64,000 nucleotides of DNA from Flavobacterium lindanitolerans. GTDB lineage: Bacteria > Bacteroidota > Bacteroidia > Flavobacteriales > Flavobacteriaceae. Below, piece after piece: positions 17,833-25,636 of the stretch. Position numbers and translations under genes: made by a program. The notes below the pieces were generated by a model that saw nothing but the letters and a program-made list of their open reading frames with translations, was not told the DNA's origin and did no database searches. Each line of letters opens with the position of its first letter. The first letter of the stretch is position 1. The stretch lies in NCBI RefSeq assembly GCF_002846575.1, contig NZ_PJND01000007.1, forward strand, positions 1,860,001 to 1,924,000, given 5' to 3'.

Positions 17833-18927
17833 ATGACTTTTATTTTTACTCTGTGTATACTGCTGGCAATTTCTGTCTTTTTCTTTTTTAACCATCCCAA
17901 ATTTGGAAGACGACCGTCAGGCAACCGAATGGAACGTATCAAAAAACTTTCAAATTATGGAAACGGGCAATTCCAAAATATTTCCAATACGCCAGATCTT
18001 ACTGATGGGGCGAATCTGTTTACAGTGTTAAAAGACTTTTTCTTCGGGAAAAGTAAGCGAAATATTCCATCAGGTGTTATTCCTTCACAAAAGACCGACC
18101 TGAAAAATCTGAATCCCGAAAAAGATGTATTGGTCTGGTTTGGTCACTCGTCTTATTTTATGCAGCTAAGCGGCAAGACTTTTTTGGTTGACCCGGTGTT
18201 TAGTAACCATGCTTCACCCTTATCGTTTACTGTAAATGCATTTAAAGGTTCTAATGTGTATAGTGCTGCCGATATGCCTGAGATTGATTTCTTGCTTATA
18301 TCACATGATCATTGGGACCATTTGGATTATGATACAATGCTCCAATTAAGACCAAAGGTAAAACGGATCATTACAGGATTAGGGACAGGTGAACATTTCG
18401 AACGATGGAATTTTAATATGAAAATGATTGACGAGCTTAATTGGCACGAGTCACTGGATTTGGGCTCAGGTTTTAAGATTCATACGGTTCCGGCACGCCA
18501 CTTCTCAGGCAGAGGTTTTAAGAGAAATCAGGCCATCTGGCTGACATTTGTGCTCGATACGCCACAGAAAAGAATATACGTTGGAGGTGATTCCGGCTAT
18601 GATACTTTTTTCAGACAAACAGGCGATGCATTTGGGCCTTTTGACCTTGCGATATTGGAATGCGGACAATACAACAAGAATTGGAAGTATATTCATATGA
18701 TGCCGGAACAAACGGTACAGGCCGCATTAGACCTAAATGCTAAGGTATTGTTTCCAGTGCATTGGGCCAAATTCCCGCTTGCGCTTCACGATTGGGACGA
18801 ACCTATTATAAGGGCAGTAGCTGCTGCCGAAAAGACCGGCCAACCTATTGTGCATCCTATGATTGGGGAAGTACTGGATTTAAATGTGCTGGATAGCAAA
18901 AATAAATGGTGGGAAGGAATTGATTAG
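17833..18927 (+). CDS. Metallo-beta-lactamase-fold hydrolase (UlaG/NAPE-PLD-like)
   Basis: 364 residues. An N-terminal hydrophobic helix (about 3-19, FTLCILLAISVFFFFN) suggests a membrane anchor. The hydrolase domain shows WFGHSSYFMQLSGKTFLVDP, the metal motif SHDHWDHLD (HxHxDH, about residues 157-165), PARHFSGRG and the later Asp in VGGDSGYDTFF and VHWAKF. The order matches NAPE-PLD/YtnP-like members of the L-ascorbate-6-phosphate lactonase (UlaG) superfamily; the substrate, possibly a phospholipid or lactone, cannot be told. Its stop codon is immediately followed by family A repeats. Confidence 0.85.
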   Translation: MTFIFTLCILLAISVFFFFNHPKFGRRPSGNRMERIKKLSNYGNGQFQNISNTPDLTDGANLFTVLKDFFFGKSKRNIPSGVIPSQKTDLKNLNPEKDVLVWFGHSSYFMQLSGKTFLVDPVFSNHASPLSFTVNAFKGSNVYSAADMPEIDFLLISHDHWDHLDYDTMLQLRPKVKRIITGLGTGEHFERWNFNMKMIDELNWHESLDLGSGFKIHTVPARHFSGRGFKRNQAIWLTFVLDTPQKRIYVGGDSGYDTFFRQTGDAFGPFDLAILECGQYNKNWKYIHMMPEQTVQAALDLNAKVLFPVHWAKFPLALHDWDEPIIRAVAAAEKTGQPIVHPMIGEVLDLNVLDSKNKWWEGID

Positions 18928-19040
18928 TTTATAGTGGATAGTTTATAGTGGATAGTTGATAGTGGTAAGTGGATAGTTTTTAGTTGATAATGGATAGTTA
19001 TTAGTCTATTCATCTATTCTCTATCATCTATTATCCAAAC
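18925..19040. repeat. Family A repeat array with potential long hairpin
   Basis: Starts within the TAG of the metallo-hydrolase gene: TTTATAGTGGATAG repeated about five times with small variations up to about 19000, followed by CTATTCATCTATTCTCTATC and ATCTATTATCC, which are roughly the reverse complement of the first half. The RNA could therefore fold into a long imperfect hairpin after the stop codon. Confidence 0.7.
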
Positions 19041-19049
19041 CCATACCTA

Positions 19050-19122
19050 TATAAAAATGCAAAAGCCGACCTGGAGCGATCGACTTTAGCGGTGAGAGCG
19101 TAACCCTGTTTCCAGGTCTCTC
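19050..19122 (-). ncRNA. Candidate structured small RNA (possible Flavo-1-type motif)
   Basis: In a repeat-filled spacer, this GC-richer block reads on the minus strand GAGAGACCTGGAAACAGGGT ... CGCTCTCACCGC ... GATCGCTCCAGGTCGGC followed by TTTTGCATTTTT. A perfect 8-bp stem joins GACCTGGA (plus 19111-19118 complement) and TCCAGGTC (plus 19068-19075 complement); GAGAG can alternatively pair with CTCTC. A full consensus promoter, TTG-N19-TACATTTG, stands just upstream on the same strand. No ORF fits. It does not match the SRP, 6S or tmRNA cores that I know. The Flavo-1 Rfam motif, described from Flavobacteria, is a possible identity that I cannot verify. Confidence 0.65.
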
Positions 19123-19126
19123 GGTG

Positions 19127-19156
19127 CAAATGTACTCTTATTTATTAGAACCGCAA
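19127..19156 (-). promoter_or_regulatory. Full Bacteroidota-type promoter for the small RNA
   Basis: Minus strand: TTG (plus 19154-19156), exactly 19 nt, then TACATTTG (plus 19127-19134). This is the cleanest match to the TTG/TAnnTTTG consensus in the window and predicts a start near 19120-19122, right at the structured block. Confidence 0.75.
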
Positions 19157-19162
19157 GCTTTT

Positions 19163-19320
19163 TTTAGTTTATAGTTAATATTATAGTGGATAATTGATAG
19201 TTTGTAGTGGATAGTTTTTAGTTGGCAGTTTGAAACATAAATCATAAATCTAAAACCATAAATCTAAAATCATAAATCCAAAATCTAAAATCATAAATCC
19301 AAAATCATAAATCCTTAAAA
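19163..19320. repeat. Family A then family B repeats
   Basis: From 19163 to about 19226 the A vocabulary recurs (GTGGATAATTGATAGTTTGTA and AGTGGATAGTTTTTAGTTGG), then from about 19232 to 19320 at least seven B units (AAACATAAATCATAAATCTA, AAACCATAAATCTAAAATC and so on). The remaining bases to 19465 hold AT-rich leader for the next small gene and nothing else recognisable. Confidence 0.8.
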
Positions 19321-19465
19321 AATCTCATTACACGTTTCTTCCTTTTTGTTACAAAATCCGAGGTTTTTGTATTAAAGTTATATTAAATCAACATTCGGAT
19401 TGCTTATTTTGTCGTATCTTCATGACGAATTAATAATTAATAACCCAAAATAATACGCACTGAAA

Positions 19466-19624
19466 ATGAAAACAAAAAGCCTTTTATTGATCGGAATTGT
19501 AGGTCTCTCTTTAGTGACCATTATCAAAACGGTATGGAACAGAATGGAAATCTTCGAAGAAGAGGAGGAAGACCAAGAGTTAGAAGGTCAAGATGAAGAA
19601 TATGGCTTTCCACTTTTCATCTAG
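19466..19624 (+). CDS. Small membrane protein, 52 residues
   Basis: ATG at 19466, TAG at 19622-19624. The N-terminus is one hydrophobic helix (LLLIGIVGLSLVTII, about residues 6-20) followed by a highly acidic tail with EIFEEEEEDQELEGQDEEYG. No family recognised. Support: coherent amphipathic design, preceding purine-rich GAAA, position 58 bp ahead of another small membrane-anchored gene on the same strand, and no competing ORF. Possibly a membrane-attached acidic micro-protein; function unknown. Confidence 0.55.
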   Translation: MKTKSLLLIGIVGLSLVTIIKTVWNRMEIFEEEEEDQELEGQDEEYGFPLFI

Positions 19625-19682
19625 GTAAAAAAAATTATTACAAGTTAGTTTACGAATCAAATTATTATATAAAAACAGCGCT

Positions 19683-19958
19683 ATGACAAATAAGAAACTA
19701 ATTTTAGGAATTGCGGCGGGAGTCGCAGCCTTAGCAGTAGTAGGAATAATTTGCAACAAAAAAGGATATATTAATTTCGGCTCGATGCTGGATAAGGCAG
19801 GCGATATGGCCGGAAAAGTAAAAGATACCTTAGGCAAGATAAAAGATTCGGCAGTAGCCGAAGCCGATTCTGTGATTCAGGAAAGTAAAAATATTGCCGG
19901 AAAAGCTATAAATGCTGCTACCGGAGTAAACGACAAAGCTTCAAACGCTGTTAGCTGA
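19683..19958 (+). CDS. Small membrane-anchored helical protein (YtxH-like)
   Basis: 91 residues: an N-terminal transmembrane helix (KLILGIAAGVAALAVVGIIC) then an amphipathic Ala/Lys/Asp-rich helix (MLDKAGDMAGKVKDTLGKIK ...) of the sort found in YtxH and other stress-induced envelope proteins. Assignment to YtxH is by composition only. Ends before a perfect 12-bp terminator stem. Confidence 0.65.
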   Translation: MTNKKLILGIAAGVAALAVVGIICNKKGYINFGSMLDKAGDMAGKVKDTLGKIKDSAVAEADSVIQESKNIAGKAINAATGVNDKASNAVS

Positions 19959-19980
19959 TTTGATTCATTGTTAGTTTGGA

Positions 19981-20016
19981 AACGGCTGAATGTTTAACAT
20001 TCAGCCGTTTTTTTAT
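19981..20016. terminator. Strong bidirectional hairpin terminator
   Basis: AACGGCTGAATG (19981-19992) pairs perfectly with CATTCAGCCGTT (19998-20009), followed by a run of T. It separates the YtxH-like gene from the convergent secreted protein gene. Confidence 0.9.
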
Positions 20017-20018
20017 CT

Positions 20019-20573
20019 CTAATCATTAGACAAGGCTTCCGAAATCTTTTCTCCCAAAATAATAAACTTGTCTACTGCATTATTGGAATTTAGTTCCTTA
20101 TTAACTGTACCTTTCAACCTTCCTTCTGACAAAACATAACTATAAGCCGCTTCGCCATCTTCAAGTCTTTTCCATGTATAGGTGTCACCCTTGCTGCTTA
20201 AATAGTCCTTTTCAAGATTATCCATCAAAATTTTTCGAATCTTTTCAGTCTTATAGTCATCAAAGCTTGCCCGTATCGAATACGTAAAATCCGAATTATT
20301 GACAGAAACAGAAGTAGAGCTGGAACTTGAACTAGAGCTGCTGCTTTTACTTTTTTTACTGCTGCTTTTGGCTTCTGCTTTTACAGGAGTAGATGAACTG
20401 CTGGAAACATACGTTTTTCCATTAATTGTTACTACTGAATTAACGTTAGCCGAAACCTTAACCGACGTTGCCGGAGTCGGTGGTGTTGGTGGCGTTGGCG
20501 GTGTAGGAGGAGTCTTCTGTGCGCTTGCCAAATAGCTACAAGCCATAAATGCGATGGTGATAATTAGTCTCAT
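20019..20573 (-). CDS. Secreted low-complexity protein (Pro-Thr and Ser/Lys repeats), third gene of kinase operon
   Basis: 184 residues from the preferred start MRLIITIAFMACSYLASAQ (20573), a clear signal peptide; an in-frame Met 9 codons upstream would overlap the response regulator gene. After the signal comes a five-fold PPT-type repeat (TPPTPPTPPTPPTP), a short beta-like region (VNSVVTINGKTYVSSSSS), a Lys/Ser tract (KSSSKKSKSSSSSSSSSS) and a C-terminal domain of about 95 residues (DFTYSIRASFDDYKTEKIRK ...) with an alpha/beta feel. No family recognised. Only 4 bp separate it from the response regulator, so it is cotranscribed with the two-component pair; it may be an output, an accessory sensor partner or a head-end stress protein. 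Confidence 0.7.
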   Translation of the reverse strand: MRLIITIAFMACSYLASAQKTPPTPPTPPTPPTPATSVKVSANVNSVVTINGKTYVSSSSSTPVKAEAKSSSKKSKSSSSSSSSSSTSVSVNNSDFTYSIRASFDDYKTEKIRKILMDNLEKDYLSSKGDTYTWKRLEDGEAAYSYVLSEGRLKGTVNKELNSNNAVDKFIILGEKISEALSND

Positions 20574-20577
20574 AATG

Positions 20578-21270
20578 TTATTCTTTAATGTTAAACTCAA
20601 AACCCAAGCCTCTCACGCTTGGAATAGATATGGCAGGATCTTCGCTGAAATACTTCCGTAATCGGCTGATAAAGACATCCATGCTCCTGCCGGAAAAGAA
20701 ATCGTCGTTGCCCCAGATTTCTTTTAGAATGTCTTCTCTTTTTACAAGCTTGTTTTTGCTGGCATATAAAAACTGGATCAGGTGTGCCTCCTTTTCCGTT
20801 ATTCGGTGTGTAATATTTTCATGTGTTAATAGATAGTTTTCACTGTCGAACAGATATTGCCCAATTTTGAATTTTTTATCTGCTGTGTGCTGTGGCGCCG
20901 TTTTTTGCACACGTTTCAATATATTCGTAATTCGCAATATCAATTCTTCTACTTCAAAAGGCTTGACGATATAATCATCAGCTCCAAGTCGTAAACCTTT
21001 TATCTTGTCTTCCTTCATGGATTTAGCTGTCAGGAAAATAAAAGGCGTTTCCGGATAGGTGTCAACAACTTTTTCAGCCAGCGTAAAGCCATCCATTTGC
21101 GGCATCATTACATCAAAGACACAAATGTCAGGTTGGGCGTCTGGAAATAGCTTAAGGGCTTCTTTGCCGTCTTTGGCCCAGGTGACGTCAAATCCGGAAA
21201 ATTCCAGATATTGCTTCAAAATGGAAGCATAGTCGAAATCGTCTTCTGCTAATAAGATGTGCTTTTTCAT
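20578..21270 (-). CDS. OmpR/PhoB-family response regulator
   Basis: 230 residues. Receiver domain: acidic pocket LAEDDFDYAS, phospho-acceptor Asp in CVFDVMMPQMDG (about residue 55), FLTAKS and GADDYIVKPFEVEELI with the conserved Lys. C-terminal winged helix (about 130-228) ends RSMDVFISRLRKYFSEDPAI then VRGLGFEF. Overlaps the upstream kinase gene by 4 bp. The 11-bp-phased TTAACCC repeats in the 319-bp gap beyond the kinase gene are the expected type of site for such a regulator. Confidence 0.95.
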   Translation of the reverse strand: MKKHILLAEDDFDYASILKQYLEFSGFDVTWAKDGKEALKLFPDAQPDICVFDVMMPQMDGFTLAEKVVDTYPETPFIFLTAKSMKEDKIKGLRLGADDYIVKPFEVEELILRITNILKRVQKTAPQHTADKKFKIGQYLFDSENYLLTHENITHRITEKEAHLIQFLYASKNKLVKREDILKEIWGNDDFFSGRSMDVFISRLRKYFSEDPAISIPSVRGLGFEFNIKE

Positions 21271-22628
21271 AATGGTAGTGTAATTAAAAATAGGGCTCCT
21301 TTGTCTTCTTCGCTTTCTACTTTGATTGTGCCTTTATAGGATTCGATGAGCTGCTTGACATAAAACAGTCCTAGTCCGAGCCCTTTTGTTTCGTGTATAT
21401 TTCCTTTTTCAATCCTGTAAAACTTATCAAAAATCGCGAACTGTTCCTTTGTAGCAATACCTTGTCCATTATCCTGAATGCTCATAACAAAGCTGTTTTT
21501 TTGAGATTTCATTTCAATGTCAATTTTTGTCGCACCATATTTTACCGCATTTTCCAGCAGGTTTACAATAATAGTGTTCAGATGGAACGGGTCAATCTTA
21601 GCGTGAAGGCTTTTCTGTTCCTGATGACAGTTAATAACAGTGTCCGGATGCGAAAGCTTAAAATCATCTATAATATCACGAATTTCACTGCAGCTGATTT
21701 CCTTAACGTTTTCTGAGCGTGTTGAAGGCAGCAATGAAGCATCAGTAACCTGACGGAATAACTTCTGTAGTCTTTCATTCTGTCTTTCAAGTAGTGACAA
21801 AGTATGCCTGTAATGCTCTTCAGTCATGTCCTTCTCTTTGCGTTGTAAGGTTTTGATGGCAATATCCATCGTAGCCAGTGGGGTTTGGAATTCGTGGGTA
21901 ATATTGTTTACAAAATCGGTCTTGATATCTGCAATACGTTTCTGACTAATCAAATTTTTAAGCGATAAATAATAGAGATAAACCACAAATGCCATAAGCA
22001 GTACAGAAAAAATCAACAGTCCGGCCATTTGACTGATTACTGTCATTTGCCAATTGGCGACACTATAATAGGTTTCGCTTTTGATAAGAAATTTAAGATC
22101 TTTTTTAATCGGATCCAGGAGGCTGTCTTCAACATTCAATTCCAAATCGCTTTCCCATCGGCCTGTAGAAGCAGATATCTCATCCTTGTTTCGAATACGG
22201 TTTCCACTTACAAACAGCTTACCTTTATATAAGTTTTCCATTTTTTTATTTTCAAGAATCGTAGCCGAGTTGATATAAACGGAATAACCTATGTCATAGT
22301 CGCCGGGCTTTTTCTTTTTGGCCATATAATCAGACATGAGGCTGCTTAGAGAGTCTGATTTTTTAGTCATAAAAGCGACAAACTCATCTTTTTTTACTCT
22401 TTTGTACGCATAATCTTTGATAAACTGGCCTGTAAGCCGCATCCAGGCATTATTAAGGTCATACCATTCGTCAGTATCTTCCATATCCACAAGCTGTTTC
22501 TTGATTTTGGCGCTGACTTCCTTTTCGGTCAGTTTATAGGTATTGTATATAAAATAGCCCTGTATTGTCGCAAGTGCGGCTACGGTAAAAATACAGGAAG
22601 CTATTAATAACATTATTTTTCGTTTCAT
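21267..22628 (-). CDS. Two-component sensor histidine kinase
   Basis: 453 residues. TM1 (about 5-28, MLLIASCIFTVAALATIQGY), a periplasmic sensor region to about 195 with no recognised fold, TM2 (about 203-225), then HisKA with FVNNITHEFQTPLATMDIA (H about residue 243), N-box IIVNLLENAVKYGATKI, QDNGQGI, FDKFYR and GLGLGLFYVKQL. First gene of the operon kinase / regulator / secreted protein. A -7 box (TAGCTTTG) lies at 22651-22658. Faces a TonB-receptor-like gene across shared repeat sites, suggesting that the pair controls it. Confidence 0.94.
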   Translation of the reverse strand: MKRKIMLLIASCIFTVAALATIQGYFIYNTYKLTEKEVSAKIKKQLVDMEDTDEWYDLNNAWMRLTGQFIKDYAYKRVKKDEFVAFMTKKSDSLSSLMSDYMAKKKKPGDYDIGYSVYINSATILENKKMENLYKGKLFVSGNRIRNKDEISASTGRWESDLELNVEDSLLDPIKKDLKFLIKSETYYSVANWQMTVISQMAGLLIFSVLLMAFVVYLYYLSLKNLISQKRIADIKTDFVNNITHEFQTPLATMDIAIKTLQRKEKDMTEEHYRHTLSLLERQNERLQKLFRQVTDASLLPSTRSENVKEISCSEIRDIIDDFKLSHPDTVINCHQEQKSLHAKIDPFHLNTIIVNLLENAVKYGATKIDIEMKSQKNSFVMSIQDNGQGIATKEQFAIFDKFYRIEKGNIHETKGLGLGLFYVKQLIESYKGTIKVESEEDKGALFLITLPL

Positions 22629-22650
22629 GACAAATGCTGGTTTGTTGGGA

Positions 22651-22658
22651 CAAAGCTA
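22651..22658 (-). promoter_or_regulatory. -7 box (TAGCTTTG) for the kinase operon
   Basis: Minus-strand TAGCTTTG matches TAnnTTTG and lies 22 nt ahead of the kinase ATG. The first pair of TTAACCC repeats starts 37 nt upstream of it, a position suited to autoregulation. Confidence 0.5.
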
Positions 22659-22694
22659 GGTGTTTCTTGGTTTCGGAGTACTAAAAAACAAACC

Positions 22695-22712
22695 GTTAAC
22701 CCTTCTTTAACC
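22695..22712. promoter_or_regulatory. Direct-repeat site 1 (two TTAACC units, 11-bp period)
   Basis: GTTAACCCTTCTTTAACC: TTAACC begins at 22696 and 22707, 11 bp apart. Identical phasing to site 2. Direct repeats about one helical turn apart are how OmpR/PhoB-type regulators bind as tandem dimers. Confidence 0.6.
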
Positions 22713-22812
22713 AAAACAAACAGGACTTGATGTTAAGTTTGCAGGCTGGTCGTGGGCTACAAAATAGCAAGGGACTCTTTTGTTAAATATAGTGCATAGT
22801 GCCGTTTTGTGT

Positions 22813-22841
22813 TTAACCCTTCGTTAACCCTTCGTTAACCC
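22813..22841. promoter_or_regulatory. Direct-repeat site 2 (three TTAACCC units, 11-bp period)
   Basis: TTAACCC begins at 22813, 22824 and 22835, with spacer TTCG between units. It lies 107 bp before the receptor ATG and about 20 bp before a weak -7-like GAGATTTG (22862-22869). Best read as a binding array for the neighbouring response regulator. Confidence 0.65.
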
Positions 22842-22869
22842 ATTTCCAGAAAGCGTTTGCTGAGATTTG

Positions 22870-22947
22870 CATCATCAATCATCGGGTTTCAATCATCATC
22901 AATCAATTAATCATCTGAATCCAATCGATTCAATCATCAATCAAATC
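22870..22947 (+). repeat. AATCATC-rich leader of the receptor gene
   Basis: The stretch directly ahead of the ATG is built from ATCATCAATC-type units (at about 22870, 22892 and 22932) and CAATCAAT variants, with no G-rich ribosome-binding sequence. It could be the untranslated leader of the receptor mRNA; the in-frame reading back to 22867 gives only His/Gln/Asn-rich sequence and is not thought to be translated. Confidence 0.55.
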
Positions 22948-25338
22948 ATGAAACAGTTAGTTATTTTTTTGCTGCTGCTACCTTTGTGGAGCAGCGCACA
23001 GCACAGCCTCTCCGGTTCCGTAACAGAAACCGGAGGCAAGGCGGTGCCTTTCACGGATGTGGCTTTATTAAAAGCACAAGATTCTACCGCTTATAGAAAC
23101 GTACTTGCCGATGAGGAAGGACGTTTTACAATAGGGTCAGTTGATAACGGACAATATATACTGAAAGCAAGCGCGATTGGAATGTCAAGCGCCTATAGAA
23201 ATATAAATGTAACAGGCGATTTACAGTTGGAGCCTCTTGTATTGTCACAAACAGCAGAAATGCTAGAAGGTGTTGAAATAGTTTCAAAACGCCCAATTGT
23301 AAAAAGACTGGTAGACCGTATGGAATTTAATGTAGAAAACTCTTCCTTATCTTCTAACAATGCATGGGAAATCCTTTCCAAAACACCGGGTGTGACCGCC
23401 ACCGGTAGCGGCAGCATTTCCGTACGCGGCAGTCAGAGTATTCTGGTAACCATCAACGACAAAAAAATATACATGTCGGGCGATGAGCTGAAACAATATC
23501 TGGAAAATACCAGCGGAGATGACGTAAAATCGATTGAAGTGATTACTAATCCACCGGCTAAATATGATGCTCAGGGAGCTGCTGTAATCAATATCAAGCT
23601 TAAAAAAGTAGTAGCATTGGGCTACAAAGGCTCTGTCAATACGGCCTATGTGCAGTCCATATATCCAAAAGCAGTAACATCTACAGGGCATTTTTATAAA
23701 GGCAAAAAGCTTTCTTTAATGGGACGCTATACTTTTGGAATGGGAGAATATGTAAACGAAAGCCGTGACAAAACACGTTATTATGATGAAAATGGAGGAA
23801 CGGCTTCAGAATGGGATAGTTTTTTGCGTCGCAAGAGCAAATCGTTGGAACAGCATTCTTACCGATTACAGGCAAGCTATGAACTGGATTCACTCAATAC
23901 GTTTTCAATAGGAACCACAGGTTTTCAGGCCCCGGAGCAGCGAGGCAGGTATAGTGCGCCAACGTCTATTTACGGTAGTGACGGGCTACTCGATTCATTA
24001 TATGTGACAACAAATAACAGAAAAAACCCGGCTCGTAATGCGGCTTATAATTTTCTATACGAACGCCTGTTGTCTGACAAGGCCAAACTGGTATTCAATA
24101 CAGACTTTACAAACTATCTTTCCAAGGACTATCAGGACATTATGACGGCCTTTTCATTGCCGGACGGTACACCTTATCGCGACAATCGTTTTATAAATAA
24201 CAGCCGACAAGCCATCAAGCTCTTTTCGATGCAGGCCGATTACAGCAATGAAACAAATGGTACGTTTGAAGCCGGATTAAAATACGGGAACGTTTCTGCT
24301 GACAGTAATCTCGATTACAGAGATGATATTGATGGAATATTGGTACCTAATCCCGGCCGAATCAGTAAGTTCCTGTATGACGAATCTATCTTTGCAGGGT
24401 ATATGAGCTATAGTAAGGAATTTGGTAAATGGAGCGTAAAGGCTGGACTACGAGGCGAATATACTTCGCTTGAAGGTAATTCGGTTACAACTTCCGAAGT
24501 CAACGACCAAAACTATTTCAAACTGTTTCCTACCTTTTATACGATGTACAAGCCCAACGGGAATCATGAAATAGGCTTTTCTTATGGCAAACGTATCAGC
24601 AGGCCGCGTTACAGTGAACTTAATCCGTTCCGAATCTATAACAATAATTATTCTTATGGCATGGGAGACCCGAAGTTATTGCCAACCATTGTGCACAACC
24701 TGAATTTCTTATATACGCTAAAAGGGAAATATAATTTTGACCTGTATTACCGATTGGAAAAAGACCCATCGATGGAAATTGTCTATCAGGATTATGAAAC
24801 AAATACGGTTGTTTACCAATTTACCAACATCGATAAAAATTATGCATTTGGATTGGAATTCAATACCAATCTGACATTTTTTGACTGGTGGGATGCCGGT
24901 ATACAGGGAGCCCTTAGTTATGTAGAAGACCGTTTTCAGGGAGTAGACGGGAAATTGTATAGCAACGGACGACCTACCTATAACTTCAATGTCAACAATC
25001 GTTTTGCTTTGAATAAGAAAAAAGATTTTAACGGGGAGATTAATTTCGATTATAACTCCTCTTCGGTGCAGGGTACGTTTGTTTTTACACCTACAAGTAA
25101 CCTGACTCTGGCATTACGGAAGAAAGTATTGAAAGGAAACGGAGAAGTATATGGCATTTTTTCCGATGTTTATCGGGGCGAGACATTAGGTTTGAGAACA
25201 GACTATGGCAACCAGTACAATAAGTCACGCTTTTATGCCGATTCACAAAACTTCAGGTTGGGATTCCGATATAATTTTGGAAACCAGAAATTAAAGGAAA
25301 AAACAAGAGAGCAGACGGAAGAGCAGAGGAGGATTTAA
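22948..25338 (+). CDS. TonB-receptor-like outer membrane beta-barrel protein (OMP_b-brl_3 type)
   Basis: 796 residues from MKQLVIFLLLLPLWSSAQ (signal peptide). Then a CarboxypepD_reg-like domain (about 19-105), a plug-like domain (about 110-220: EILSKTPGVTATGSGSISVR ... DDVKSIEVITNPPAKYDAQG) and a C-terminal beta-barrel ending NFRLGFRYNFGN. This layout is typical of the Bacteroidota outer membrane beta-barrel family related to TonB-dependent receptors. The start at 22948 is chosen because the signal peptide begins there; 27 upstream codons lie in a repeat-like leader. No SusD partner is adjacent. It faces the kinase operon across TTAACCC sites and is probably its target. Substrate unknown. 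Confidence 0.9.
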   Translation: MKQLVIFLLLLPLWSSAQHSLSGSVTETGGKAVPFTDVALLKAQDSTAYRNVLADEEGRFTIGSVDNGQYILKASAIGMSSAYRNINVTGDLQLEPLVLSQTAEMLEGVEIVSKRPIVKRLVDRMEFNVENSSLSSNNAWEILSKTPGVTATGSGSISVRGSQSILVTINDKKIYMSGDELKQYLENTSGDDVKSIEVITNPPAKYDAQGAAVINIKLKKVVALGYKGSVNTAYVQSIYPKAVTSTGHFYKGKKLSLMGRYTFGMGEYVNESRDKTRYYDENGGTASEWDSFLRRKSKSLEQHSYRLQASYELDSLNTFSIGTTGFQAPEQRGRYSAPTSIYGSDGLLDSLYVTTNNRKNPARNAAYNFLYERLLSDKAKLVFNTDFTNYLSKDYQDIMTAFSLPDGTPYRDNRFINNSRQAIKLFSMQADYSNETNGTFEAGLKYGNVSADSNLDYRDDIDGILVPNPGRISKFLYDESIFAGYMSYSKEFGKWSVKAGLRGEYTSLEGNSVTTSEVNDQNYFKLFPTFYTMYKPNGNHEIGFSYGKRISRPRYSELNPFRIYNNNYSYGMGDPKLLPTIVHNLNFLYTLKGKYNFDLYYRLEKDPSMEIVYQDYETNTVVYQFTNIDKNYAFGLEFNTNLTFFDWWDAGIQGALSYVEDRFQGVDGKLYSNGRPTYNFNVNNRFALNKKKDFNGEINFDYNSSSVQGTFVFTPTSNLTLALRKKVLKGNGEVYGIFSDVYRGETLGLRTDYGNQYNKSRFYADSQNFRLGFRYNFGNQKLKEKTREQTEEQRRI

Positions 25339-25344
25339 AGAATT

Positions 25345-25400
25345 GGGAATTTTTGAATTACGAATTATGAATTACGGATTGAGATTTTGGATTTTGGAGT
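25345..25400 (+). repeat. Short intergenic repeat phrases after the receptor gene
   Basis: GAATTACGAATTATGAATTA and GATTTTGGATTTTGG-type phrases follow the stop codon, another AT-rich tandem-like spacer resembling, but not identical to, family B. Confidence 0.5.
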
Positions 25401-25434
25401 GCAATGTGCCTGTACTTTAGGATTTTTATAGAGG

Positions 25435-25464
25435 AACCTGCTTTATGGCAGGTTTTTTTTTTTT
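25435..25464 (+). terminator. Terminator upstream of the NACHT/RelA island
   Basis: AACCTGC, loop TTTATG, GCAGGTT then twelve T residues. It ends transcription from the receptor gene and insulates the following AT-rich island. Confidence 0.85.
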
Positions 25465-25535
25465 GATAAAAAAATTAAGGGAAAGGTTTTTTTCAAAATT
25501 ACGAGAAACCGTATGAAAGAAGTGTTTAATTGGAT

Positions 25536-25543
25536 TACGTTTG
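25536..25543 (+). promoter_or_regulatory. Candidate -7 box (TACGTTTG) for NACHT/RelA operon
   Basis: TACGTTTG matches TAnnTTTG and lies 93 nt before the ATG at 25637, in the 170-bp gap after the terminator. The -33 position lacks TTG, so this is tentative. Nothing else recognisable lies in the gap. Confidence 0.35.
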
Positions 25544-25636
25544 AAATGGCTTTTCTTACAGTTTGTCGAAAAGTTCGCAGGATGTGAAGCTATTTAAAAT
25601 GTTTTTTGTAGTCTTGGTTAATTGTTAATAAAATAT

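Noticed and set aside
19050..19122. SRP RNA, 6S RNA or tmRNA
   Set aside because: The SRP core (GGAAGCAGC-type loop) is absent and the block is too short for 6S or tmRNA.
20299..20535. Plus-strand ORF with ELELELLLLLFLLLLL run
   Set aside because: Antisense of the Ser/Lys and Pro/Thr repeats of the secreted protein gene; artefact of low complexity.
22867..22947. N-terminal extension of the receptor by 27 residues
   Set aside because: The extension is His/Asn/Gln/Ser-rich from a DNA repeat and would bury the signal peptide; the Met at 22948 starts a standard signal peptide.
25513..25587. 24-codon ORF upstream of the NACHT gene
   Set aside because: Begins ATGAAAGAAG but has no ribosome-binding sequence, overlaps the candidate promoter and has no sign of coding; could be re-examined if conserved.
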